A stretch of 64,000 nucleotides of DNA from positions 62,001 to 126,000 of the forward strand of contig CAMVDV010000002.1 of the NCBI GenBank assembly GCA_947166305.1, given 5' to 3'. The notes below the pieces were generated by a model. It did not search any database. It was given only the letters and a program-made list of their open reading frames with translations, and had not been told where the DNA came from. The stretch comes from an uncultured Prevotellaceae bacterium (lineage in GTDB: Bacteria; Bacteroidota; Bacteroidia; Bacteroidales; Bacteroidaceae). The stretch's first letter is position 1. Each line of letters starts with the position of its first letter. Positions 16,682-25,600 of the stretch are shown here, one piece after another. The position numbers were made by a program, and so were the translations under genes.

Positions 16682-16840
16682 ATGGCAAACGCAGCAGGCG
16701 GAGATGGCAATCGTCGCAGCCGGAGATGGCAAACGCAGCACGCGACGATGGCGAATGCCGAACACGGTTATGGCAAAAAACCTACACGATTATGGCAGAA
16801 ACGGCACATGGTTTTGGCAAACATCGCACAGGGTGACAAC
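16682..16840. repeat. 22-bp tandem array D, drifting units
   Basis: TGGCA-centred words recur at 16682, 16704, 16726, 16748, 16770, 16792 and 16814, each 22 bp apart. The first units follow GATGGCAAACGCAGCACGCG. Later ones keep only TATGGCA or TTTGGCA and lose the rest. The array ends about 10 nt from the GH30 stop codon. The remaining part of this 384-bp spacer holds an AAAAAATG repeat (16620-16648) and the promoter of the lipoprotein gene. Confidence 0.8.
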
Positions 16841-16849
16841 GAAACCCGT

Positions 16850-19165
16850 TCACCGAATCACGACTTTCCTGTTTCCTATGATGTAGATACCCTTCTTGAA
16901 GTGACGTTTTCCCACTTGCTGGCCGGCCAGATTGTAGCACCTTTCAGCAGCTTCCCGAAGGCCCTCAGCGCTCCGGACGCCCTTCAAGCCGGTGGGAGCC
17001 TCAGCTTTCTTGACATAAGTGGAGCCGCCCTTCACGCCGCCACGGATGTCGACCACGAGCGTCCACTCACTGCCTTCCGGGAGATGACGGCTTGCCACTC
17101 GCTTGTAGAAGTGGCCGTCGGGATGGGCTGCCGTACCCTTGCCGAGATTGAAGAAACTGTCGCCACGCGTCTGGTCATAGACGAGATAGCGCTCGGCCGA
17201 AGTCCTTCCGGAGAACATCTCCGAGAGGTCGGCATCGGCATAGACGGCGAAATCCACGGCCGCATCGTTCAGTTGCTCGCCCACGGCGAAGGTGCATTGG
17301 TAGAGGCCCGGTTCCGTCTCGGCCATCGGCAGGGCGTTCTCGCTAAGTGTCTGCGTGCCAGGATAGAAGAAGACGCGTCCCACGCTCCGAGCAGGCCCGC
17401 CTACGTAGAGGCTTTCGCCCTCCGCGCTCGCCTTCCGGGGCGTGGCCAGCAGCGTCCGCGCCACTTTGTCCACCTCCACTTCGTATGTCCCGCCGACGGG
17501 CAGGAAGACGAGTTCGTCCGTAGAGGCATCGCGCCAAAAGAAATCCGGAGCAATGAGCCACTGTTCCGGATTGACGATGAAGTTCTGCGTGAAGCTCTCC
17601 AACTGCTCGGCCTCAACGGTCGCCGTGTAGCGACCCACCTGGGTGGTCGGCGAAAGGGCCTTCTCGCCCAGCCTCACCTCAGCCTTTTCCTCTCCGCCAA
17701 GCACGACGGTGACGATGCTCCTCGCTGGCACGGTGACGCGAGCGACAGCGGCTGCCGACACGGACATCGAGACCTGCAGGCTCGAACTGCCCTTGTTGAA
17801 CAGCACCGCGCCATAGCTTCCGTCGGGATTCTGAAAGGCCACATAGCTGAAATCCGACGGCGCGTTGGTCATCGAGGCATCGATGCGGCGGGCTCCAGGC
17901 CTTGCTGCAAGGCTCGCATGGGCCACGACGAAGTAATGAGAGTTGTAGGATAGCGTGTGATAGTCGTTCTGATCTATGTCAACCGCACCGAAACACGTCT
18001 GGCAGCCCCCGTCGAGATTGGGCCCACGGTTGAGGTCGAGCATGAAATTCCACACCATCACGGCTTTGCTCCTGCGCGTCACGGTGTTATAGACAAGGTT
18101 CTCCATGTCGGTGAGCAGGCGCGAAGAGAGATTGCGCCCGTCGTTCCAGGTGCCGATGCTCGTCTCGGTGAAGATGACCTCCTTGTCCGGTGCCTTCTGG
18201 TTGATGTCGTCCAGCTCGGTGACGCTGCCTCCGTAGTCGTGCCAGGCACTCCCCACCACAAGCTCGCGCCCGTCCATATCGGGGTCGAGCGCACCATAGA
18301 AGTTGATGGGGTAGTCCTGTTGGTCGCTGATGTTGTCGTAGTTGTAATTATGGTCGAAGCAATAAATCTTCGTCGTGATGCCTGCGTGGGCAAAAGCAGG
18401 GGCGAGCTTGTTGACGAACGCGGCCTCCTCGGCCCAGGGCATGTAGAGGCTGGCACAATTGCCCTTATTGAGCGGCTCATTCTGCGGCGTGACGGCATAA
18501 ATGGGGATGCCCTCGGCCTCGAATGCCTTGACGAAGCGCACGAAATAGTCGGCATAAGTCTGGTAATGGTCGGGATTGAGCGAGCCGCTCGTCCACGAAT
18601 CGTAGCCAACGCGGTTGGTGAGGCTCTTCACCTTCATCCACTTCGGGCACGTCCACGGCGCCGCCATTATCTTGAGGTCTGGATTGATGGCAAGAATCTC
18701 CTTGAGGATGGGGATGACGAACTGCGTCTCGTCCGTGTGCAGACGGAAGTTCTCGAGCCCGGGCTGGTCGCAGAGGGAATACTCGGTGCTGGAGAAGTCG
18801 CTGCAGCCAATGCTGATGCGGGCATAGCTCACGCCGTAGCCCTCGGTGGGCGAATAGGTTCGCGTCAGGAAGGCACGGCGGTCGGCGGGCGACATCTTCA
18901 GCAAGTTGTAGCACGCGCTGTAGGTGATGGCATAGCCGAAGCCGTCCATCGTCTGATAGGACGTGGCTGGCTTGAGCGCGATGTGTCGGGAATATCTGGT
19001 GCGGGCGCTCTTTGCCATGGTGTACTCCATCTGCTTCGTGCCGTCGGCCGTGGTCGTATAGATGTGCACCTGTTCGGCAAGGAGGGGAAGGGAGAGGAGG
19101 AAGCAAAGCAGTCCGCCTCCGAGCCTCCGCCAATTGAGGGAGGCTTTGTCGTTACCTGATAACAT
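16850..19165 (-). CDS. Glycoside hydrolase family 30 enzyme with C-terminal accessory domains
   Basis: A 771-residue secreted enzyme with a signal peptide (LLCFLLSLPLLAEQ). The GH30 catalytic barrel starts with the typical YQTMDGFGYAITYSACYNLL. The probable acid/base is the Glu of TPQNEP (about residue 228) and the nucleophile the Glu of VIFTETSIGTW (about residue 333). GH30 members act on glucosylceramide, beta-1,6-glucan or xylan; the specificity is not clear here. After about residue 500 come beta-sandwich modules and a Prevotella-type C-terminal tail (YNLAGQQVG...KGIYIIGNRKV). It is the last gene of a run with the beta-propeller lipoprotein and DUF6057 genes (25- and 37-bp gaps). Confidence 0.85.
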   Translation of the reverse strand: MLSGNDKASLNWRRLGGGLLCFLLSLPLLAEQVHIYTTTADGTKQMEYTMAKSARTRYSRHIALKPATSYQTMDGFGYAITYSACYNLLKMSPADRRAFLTRTYSPTEGYGVSYARISIGCSDFSSTEYSLCDQPGLENFRLHTDETQFVIPILKEILAINPDLKIMAAPWTCPKWMKVKSLTNRVGYDSWTSGSLNPDHYQTYADYFVRFVKAFEAEGIPIYAVTPQNEPLNKGNCASLYMPWAEEAAFVNKLAPAFAHAGITTKIYCFDHNYNYDNISDQQDYPINFYGALDPDMDGRELVVGSAWHDYGGSVTELDDINQKAPDKEVIFTETSIGTWNDGRNLSSRLLTDMENLVYNTVTRRSKAVMVWNFMLDLNRGPNLDGGCQTCFGAVDIDQNDYHTLSYNSHYFVVAHASLAARPGARRIDASMTNAPSDFSYVAFQNPDGSYGAVLFNKGSSSLQVSMSVSAAAVARVTVPARSIVTVVLGGEEKAEVRLGEKALSPTTQVGRYTATVEAEQLESFTQNFIVNPEQWLIAPDFFWRDASTDELVFLPVGGTYEVEVDKVARTLLATPRKASAEGESLYVGGPARSVGRVFFYPGTQTLSENALPMAETEPGLYQCTFAVGEQLNDAAVDFAVYADADLSEMFSGRTSAERYLVYDQTRGDSFFNLGKGTAAHPDGHFYKRVASRHLPEGSEWTLVVDIRGGVKGGSTYVKKAEAPTGLKGVRSAEGLREAAERCYNLAGQQVGKRHFKKGIYIIGNRKVVIR

Positions 19166-19190
19166 AATCTGTCCGTATGATGTCGTTGTT

Positions 19191-20825
19191 TTACTGTTTT
19201 CCTGTTTGGTTGCCGGCCGTAGCGCCCGTCGTGCCGTCGGCAGGTCGCTTGGGCGATGCGCCCGTCATGCCGTCGAGATTGACGATGGCTGTCGGGTTAG
19301 CCTTATAGACGGCGTTCTCGCCCTCCGTCTCGTAGATACATTGACGCAAATCGTGCTCCTTGATGCCCACAGCGTTGCGGCTCAACTCCGGAACGTTGTA
19401 GCTCTTGAGCAGAAGGACGTTCCACATGGGGTCTTCCTGCGGCAGGACAAACGGCTTGTGCGCTTGGCCTCGTTCATCGAAGTAGGCGATGAAGGGGCGC
19501 GTGTAGTTGGCATCCATCCTTCTGCTACTGAAAACGAACCAACGCCCATTGGAGCTCCAGGAATGGAAGCTGTCCACGTCGGGCGAATTGGCTTCCTGCA
19601 AGGCATAACAGCTGTCCGTCTGGAGGTCCTTCACCCAGAGATCGCTCGACTTGTGCCAGATGTGGAACTGACCATAGTCGCCCTTTGTGTAGAGGACGAA
19701 GCGACCGTCGGGCGACACGCGCGGCACTGAGATGCTTTTGTTCTCTGACACCGCATCGACTTCCAACACGGGTTTGCCGAAACTGCGCGTCGCGGGGTCG
19801 AAGGAGATGCTCATCAGGTTGTAGCGGATGCTGTCGTACTTCAGAATGAGCTGCCTGCTCAGAAGGCTGTCGGGCAAGGATGGGTCGATGAGATGCGAGG
19901 CGTTGGCGGTGCAATAGTAGAGCTTGCGACCGTCGGGCGACCAGCATGGGAAGGTTTCCATGTCGGCTGACGTGCGAATGATGTGGCTCACTTCGTTCTT
20001 GTCAACGTCGTAGAGGAGGAGGTCGCTGGCTTCGTCGAGCACTTCAATCTTCTCTGCATGATAGAGGTGGAAGGCCTGGCCGGTCTTGTTCGTTGAGAAA
20101 GCCACGAGGTTCTCTGTCGGGTGCCAGGAAGGATAGACGGCGCTGGTGATGATGGTGCTGTCCTTGAACTGCACCTTGTGGGCCTTGCCGCCTTGCACGA
20201 CGATGGTGCCGCCGTGGTTGGAGCGCACATGGAAGACCATGTCCTCGGCATTGCCCATACGATAGTTGTGGCAGTTGACGCAATGGTTCTCTCCGTCGGC
20301 ATATTGTCTGTTGTTCTCGTAAATGGGAACTTCGTCGAAGGTGGTGAGGTTGCGTTGATAGATGCCCAGCTGTCGGTAGAGTTCGTAGCCAGGCTCAATG
20401 AGACGGTAGCTGAGGAAGGCATCGATGGGCTCCTGCGCCACGCTTATCGTGTGGGGCTTGAAATGCAGCCAGCCGTCGGAATGCTTGGCATAGATGTCAA
20501 CAGTGATGTTGCCTCCCTTGCTTGCCGTGAGCAGTGCACGCCATTGGGCAGTGTCCATCTTGACAGTGGCGTCCTTGCCTGCCGCCGCAAGCAGTTCCTC
20601 TCCGCCGCCACGCAAGTGAGCGACGCACTCTGTGGCGAGGGAATCGCGTACAATGAAGTTGAGCGGGGCAATGTTGGGCGGCACCATCACGCCTTTGTAG
20701 TCGGGATAGATTGTGGCCTCGGTTCCTGCCTCGGCGTACTGGGCAGGCACTTCGGCCTTAGGCTTGCAGCCAACGAGCAGCACCGTGGCTGCTAATATAT
20801 ATATATATAATGTATAGTGCCTCAT
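19191..20825 (-). CDS. Beta-propeller (PD40/TolB-like) lipoprotein with a CxxCH motif
   Basis: A 544-residue lipoprotein with the lipobox LLVGC at about residue 20. After a 150-residue N-terminal domain comes CVNCH (about residues 181-185), a canonical covalent heme c site. From about residue 220 there are WD40-like PD40 repeats of the TolB type (YPSWHPTENLVAFSTNK, FPCWSPDGRKLYYC, PRVSPDGRFVLYTKGDYG). It probably resides on the periplasmic side of a membrane. No heme axial ligand can be assigned, and the CxxCH could also be structural. It lies between DUF6057 and GH30 genes. Function unknown. Confidence 0.75.
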   Translation of the reverse strand: MRHYTLYIYILAATVLLVGCKPKAEVPAQYAEAGTEATIYPDYKGVMVPPNIAPLNFIVRDSLATECVAHLRGGGEELLAAAGKDATVKMDTAQWRALLTASKGGNITVDIYAKHSDGWLHFKPHTISVAQEPIDAFLSYRLIEPGYELYRQLGIYQRNLTTFDEVPIYENNRQYADGENHCVNCHNYRMGNAEDMVFHVRSNHGGTIVVQGGKAHKVQFKDSTIITSAVYPSWHPTENLVAFSTNKTGQAFHLYHAEKIEVLDEASDLLLYDVDKNEVSHIIRTSADMETFPCWSPDGRKLYYCTANASHLIDPSLPDSLLSRQLILKYDSIRYNLMSISFDPATRSFGKPVLEVDAVSENKSISVPRVSPDGRFVLYTKGDYGQFHIWHKSSDLWVKDLQTDSCYALQEANSPDVDSFHSWSSNGRWFVFSSRRMDANYTRPFIAYFDERGQAHKPFVLPQEDPMWNVLLLKSYNVPELSRNAVGIKEHDLRQCIYETEGENAVYKANPTAIVNLDGMTGASPKRPADGTTGATAGNQTGKQ

Positions 20826-20862
20826 AGGGAGTTTAGGATAATGATTGAGGGAAGCGATGATT

Positions 20863-22461
20863 TCAGTTGACGCCGGAGTTGCTCGACGACAGCCCTGTGT
20901 AGCCTTTCTTAGTGGCCTTGAGGTTTCCGAAGAAGTAGTAATAGGGATAGTAGCCTTTATAACGTGGGAAAAGCTCGTAGGCGTGTCCCGGGCGGTCGCT
21001 CATGTACTGGCGTGTGTTGTCGAGGAAAGTTTGAAGTGTGGGACGCCGGAAGTTCATTCCCGAGAAGTTCTGCGACAGTCCCGGGTTTTTATTCTCGGCC
21101 AACATGATGCCATCCATGATGATGCTTGGCGGCGTGGTGCCGACGAGAGGCTCAAGGCGCTCTACGAACTGAGGCATGAGCTTCGTGTAGAGACAGACGC
21201 AGAGGCTGTTGATGAGTGCATTGCTGCTGCGACCTTCGACAAGGGCGAGGTTATAGCCCATGAAGAGAGGTTGCTGATACTGGTTCTCGAAGCTGTCGTG
21301 GAGAGGTTCGGTCAGGCGTATCATCGCCATCTCTGGGTCTGAATTTATGAGGTCGTTGCGATGCATCATGGCTCCGTACTTCTTGCAGAAGTCACCCTCG
21401 AAGGGAACTTTCCGCAGCAGCGTGAGATACTTGTCGGCAAGCGGCCACTCTCCGCGCATCAGGGAGCACTTTATCATCAACTTGAGCAGACGGATGGTAG
21501 GTCCGGTCATCACCATCTGCTCCATGGAGGAATGGAGCGACGACTCGATGAAACCGCCAAAGTAGTCGCCTTCGGGAACATAGAGGCAGCTGGCGTTGTT
21601 GTGCTTCCAGTCCATGCCGTGGATATGGAGCGAGTCGTAATCAAGTCGTATGTCGTACATCCTCTCGCCTATCTGCCCCGTCTGCACCAATGCGATGGCA
21701 TAGGAGCAGGCCATGGGACGGTTGCTCATGTTGGCATTCTTGCGGGCAAGCTTCTGTATGCCTGCCCAGTCCTGCCGATACTCCATGTCGAGCAGTTGGC
21801 AGATGACGCGGACGTAGGGCCTTTGCCACTGGTCGAAACCGATGATGGCTGCCAGCGCAACAACGATGACGGCGAGCTGAAGGCGGTTCTGGCGAGGCGA
21901 CTCATCGATGGGAATGCCGATGAAGGCGGGTACGGGCTTACTACTGAAGCTTCGGATGATGACGGCCCAGATGCAGAGCACATCGAGGGCGACAAACGGA
22001 ATGCCGAAGATAAAGCCTGTGCGTGCCTCGTAAAAGATGTCGAGGCCGTGCCAAGTGACGACTGCCATGTAGAGCAACGCCGGCACATACTGAATGGCTC
22101 GCCACGCCGGACGCAACCTCATGCAGTAGCCCGTGAGCCAGCTTCCTGCTGTCAGCATCAAGGCCATGAGTAATCCGCCAAGCCAAGGATAGCGATACAC
22201 CTGAAGCATGGCTCGGCCGATGCAGCGGAGCACGCCGAAAGGCTGGCTCAGGACAAATTCCATCATACGCGTGTCCGCCACCCAGAAGCTGTATTCGCGA
22301 CTGATGTAGAACACGCTGCCGTAGTACCATGCTGCCCACAACCACGTCAGGACAAAGAAGGTGGGCAAAACCGGCAGACGCCATTCTCGCCTTTCCCGCG
22401 GGGCGGCCGCCGGCTTTTGTTGCGCCGTGCGCTGTACTTGTTTCTGAGGTTTCTTACTCAT
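20863..22461 (-). CDS. DUF6057-like multi-pass membrane protein
   Basis: A 532-residue protein. The N-terminus is basic and Gln/Lys-rich. About six membrane helices fill residues 28-210 (FFVLTWLWAAWYYGSVF, LGGLLMALMLTAGSWL, LQLAVIVVALAAIIGF). A helical, TPR-like soluble domain follows (residues 230-530), with YPYYYFFGNLK near the end. I recognise it as the Bacteroidetes family DUF6057, whose function is not known. It is first in a run with the CxxCH propeller lipoprotein and GH30 enzyme, so the three may work together at the envelope. Confidence 0.7.
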   Translation of the reverse strand: MSKKPQKQVQRTAQQKPAAAPRERREWRLPVLPTFFVLTWLWAAWYYGSVFYISREYSFWVADTRMMEFVLSQPFGVLRCIGRAMLQVYRYPWLGGLLMALMLTAGSWLTGYCMRLRPAWRAIQYVPALLYMAVVTWHGLDIFYEARTGFIFGIPFVALDVLCIWAVIIRSFSSKPVPAFIGIPIDESPRQNRLQLAVIVVALAAIIGFDQWQRPYVRVICQLLDMEYRQDWAGIQKLARKNANMSNRPMACSYAIALVQTGQIGERMYDIRLDYDSLHIHGMDWKHNNASCLYVPEGDYFGGFIESSLHSSMEQMVMTGPTIRLLKLMIKCSLMRGEWPLADKYLTLLRKVPFEGDFCKKYGAMMHRNDLINSDPEMAMIRLTEPLHDSFENQYQQPLFMGYNLALVEGRSSNALINSLCVCLYTKLMPQFVERLEPLVGTTPPSIIMDGIMLAENKNPGLSQNFSGMNFRRPTLQTFLDNTRQYMSDRPGHAYELFPRYKGYYPYYYFFGNLKATKKGYTGLSSSNSGVN

Positions 22462-22512
22462 TATTTCTATTTATTTAATGGCACGCACGGATGCCGTGCC
22501 TGAAAACTTCGC

Positions 22513-22632
22513 GTGCTTCGATGGAAATCGTCGCGTGCTTCGATGGCAATCGTCGCGTGCTTCGATGACAATCGTCACGTGCTACGATGGCAAACTACTC
22601 GTGCGTCGATGGACATCGTCGCACGAGTAGTT
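22513..22632. repeat. 22-bp tandem array E
   Basis: GTGCTTCGATGG-type words start at 22513, 22535, 22557, 22579 and 22601, 22 bp apart. Units share GATGGCAA with arrays D, J and K but carry TCGTCGCGTGCTT instead of CGCAGCACGCG. The array ends 13 nt from the stop codon of the M60 peptidase gene. Confidence 0.85.
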
Positions 22633-22644
22633 TTCTGCCCTCCC

Positions 22645-25600
22645 CTACTTCACCAGCACTTTCCGTCCGCCGATGATGTAGAGACCCTTCTCAGGCTTGC
22701 TGACACGCTGACCGGCGATGTTGTAGATGCCGTCCGCAGCGTCCTTCATATCCTTGAGGCCCTTGATGTCCCCGATGCCGTTAGGCTCGTCCCAGACGTA
22801 GGTGAAGGGCGAGATATTCTCGGCAAAGACGTATGAACCGCCGCCCGCAGGGTTATAGATATAACCACTTTCTGTCTCTCCGTATGTGCCGGCATATACA
22901 GTGTCGTCATAGGCAGGCAAGCTATAGTTCAGGCTCAAGTTGAAGATGACTGGCGAACCTGCAGAGATTGCACCTTTGAAGTCGGTATTATCATGTACCT
23001 CTCCATCATCTGTGATGTATGCAATTGGGATGGAATTGAAGGGCAGGCAGAGTGCTTGCTGGCCCTCGCCGCTCTTGGTGAAGGTGAGCTTCTCGGCTGT
23101 GAAGTCCGTCGGGATGAAGAAGGGCTTGTCGCCGTCGATGACAAGGCTCTGGGCCTGGCCGTCGCCGTCCACGACATTCGTCATCGCCAGCAGTTCTTCT
23201 GTTGGCTGCTTCCTGTTGCTTTGGCCGGGCTTGACGTAGGCGATGGAGTTGGCAGGCAACGGATTGATGAGGCTCTTGCCGTCCTTGCCCGTACCATAGT
23301 AGTAGAGCGTGTGAGGAATCGAGTCGCCTTCGTAGTAAGCCGTCATTTCGCCTCGGTAGAGGGCGGGACCGTAGGATACAAGCACCTCGTAGCCATTGGC
23401 CTCGCACGCCACGATGGTGAAGCCGTCCTTCACCTTGGCCTGAACATTCGACGGGAAGGAGAAGCGGTTCTTATTCGAGAGGTAGACGAGGTTGCCATCC
23501 TTGTCGTAAACCTTGTAACCGATGGCTCCGGTGCCGTTCATCACATAGGTTGTCGTTCCTTGGCTTGTGGTGGTCGTGTAGTAATAGCCATTGGTCTGGT
23601 ACTCATCCACAAAGTCGCTCCACTGGCCAACGTCGGCATAGCCGATGGACACCTCGTTGTCGTAGTCCACCCTGTACTCGCCGCGAGGCTTTCCTTCGAA
23701 GGGACCGTTGGCAATGGAAGCCGAGGGTTTGATGCGGTCGTCGATGAAACAGATGCTCGGAGCTTTTGGATAGCGGTGCATATAGGCCTTGGCTTCCTCG
23801 ATGTCCTGCTCGGTGGTCGTCACCCAGTAGTCGGCATAGTCGCCTACATAGAACTTATTGTAAGGCACAAACATGCCGTTCACTTCGAAGAACTCGCTGA
23901 GGTCGAGTTGTGCGGCGTCGCACATCTTCTTGGCCATGTGCAGGTAGTCCTGCTTGCCATAGCTGATGTATCCGCCCACGGTCTCGCCGTCGCCGTTGAC
24001 AAGCGAAGCGTCGTAGGTGCTCGAGCGCTTGCGGATAGGATCCTGTCGCAGGAGCTTGAAGAGCGTCGGATAGAAGTCCGGCTTATGTCCCTGCGCGTGG
24101 AAGTAGAGATAGAGCTGGTAGTAGAAGCGCGTCTGCTCCCAGATGGTCATGCCGAACCACCCAGTGCCACGAGCGAAGTCTTCGAGCGTCTTCGTCACAG
24201 TCGTGCCTCGCGTGGTGGAAACGCCGTGGAGGAAGACATTGACGTTGGAGAATAGGTTGTTGCTCACCTCCGTGGCTCCCACAATATTGAAGCAAGCCTG
24301 ATGATTGTGCCCTATCTCATGCGACGGTCCCCAGATGGCGCCGCCACTCGACGTCAACGTGTTGTAGTTCATCACCGTGGAAATAGTGCCGTCGCTGTAG
24401 TAAGTACCGTATGTCGAGGCATACATATAGCCGTGATTGACAGAGAATGCATTCCATACATTGCGGAAGCGACCCTTCAAATCCTCTTTGAAGCCCATCA
24501 GATCCTCCTCACATTCCACGAAATTGTTCCATATTCGCATCAGTCCTTCCATCTCCCCTTTCGTTCCCGTAGCGTTCACCACCAGGTTCTTGAGCATGGC
24601 AAAGACGATGCGGTCGCACTTGAGGTTGAGGATATTGCTCTTGTCGAGCAGCTTCTCACAAAGGAGAGTCCAGTCGTCGTTCGTCATGCCTCGGGTATAG
24701 TCGAAGTAGCCTTGCAGCTGTCCGCCTTCGATGTGAATCTTTGCAGCGGGGTAGTCGGCAAGATACTTCTCGGGGTCTCCCAGTTGATAGAAGATGTAGA
24801 GTGTGCTTGCAGCGCTCATGAGTACGACGTTGAGGCCGCGGTGCAGGCTTGTGACGGTGCCGGTCTGATGGTCGCCGGGGCTGTTGCTGTCCACCACAAC
24901 CTCGGCCTGCAGCAGACAGTCGGGACTGGGATCTTCATCTACATATATATAGATAATGTCTCCAGCCTTGCCCACGATACCTGTCGGGCCTGAGAGTTTG
25001 CCGTAACTGTAGCTCATGCCTGTGTATTCATTCCACGACATCTTCTGATAGTGGCTATAGACGTTGAAGTCGTCGCGAACGCGGAAGAACTTCTCGAAGC
25101 CTTCGCGAGTGTAGCCCGTGGAGCTTGTATAGCTCTGCCAGGTGTTGTTCTTCACCTTGAGCACCATCTGCTTCATGTCGTCGTTGAGGGTGGCGAAGTC
25201 TTCATTGGCTGCGAGTTCTTCGTCCGTCAGCGCTTGAATCTCGTCTTTGAGAATGGTGCAGGCGTTGTCCTGGAAGAGGTTTCCGAGCGCTGTCTTGTAG
25301 GTGTTGAGACGTGCCATGAGGTCTGTGTAGGCAGTGAGCTGTGAGCGTCCGCTCTCGATGAACTCGTCGGTCAGCTCCACTTCCTCGAATCCCCACACAC
25401 TTGCATCGGCGTTGGTGTTCCATCCCACGACGTTGTTGTTGCTGCTGCGATGGAGTCCGACGCTACCGCTGTCGACGATGTAGTAAGTGAGCGTTGTGGC
25501 ATCGCCCGTCCTCTGTATGGCGAAGGTAGCATTCTTGGAGGTTGTGGTGCGATACTGTGTGCTGAGTGTTCCGTTTTGCTGGGCGATGTATCGTTGAGTG

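Noticed and set aside
16646..19159. Long + strand frames of 435 and 400 codons opposite the GH30 gene
   Set aside because: They are antisense shadows of a well-supported GH30 gene in GC-rich sequence; the translations are low-complexity and match nothing.
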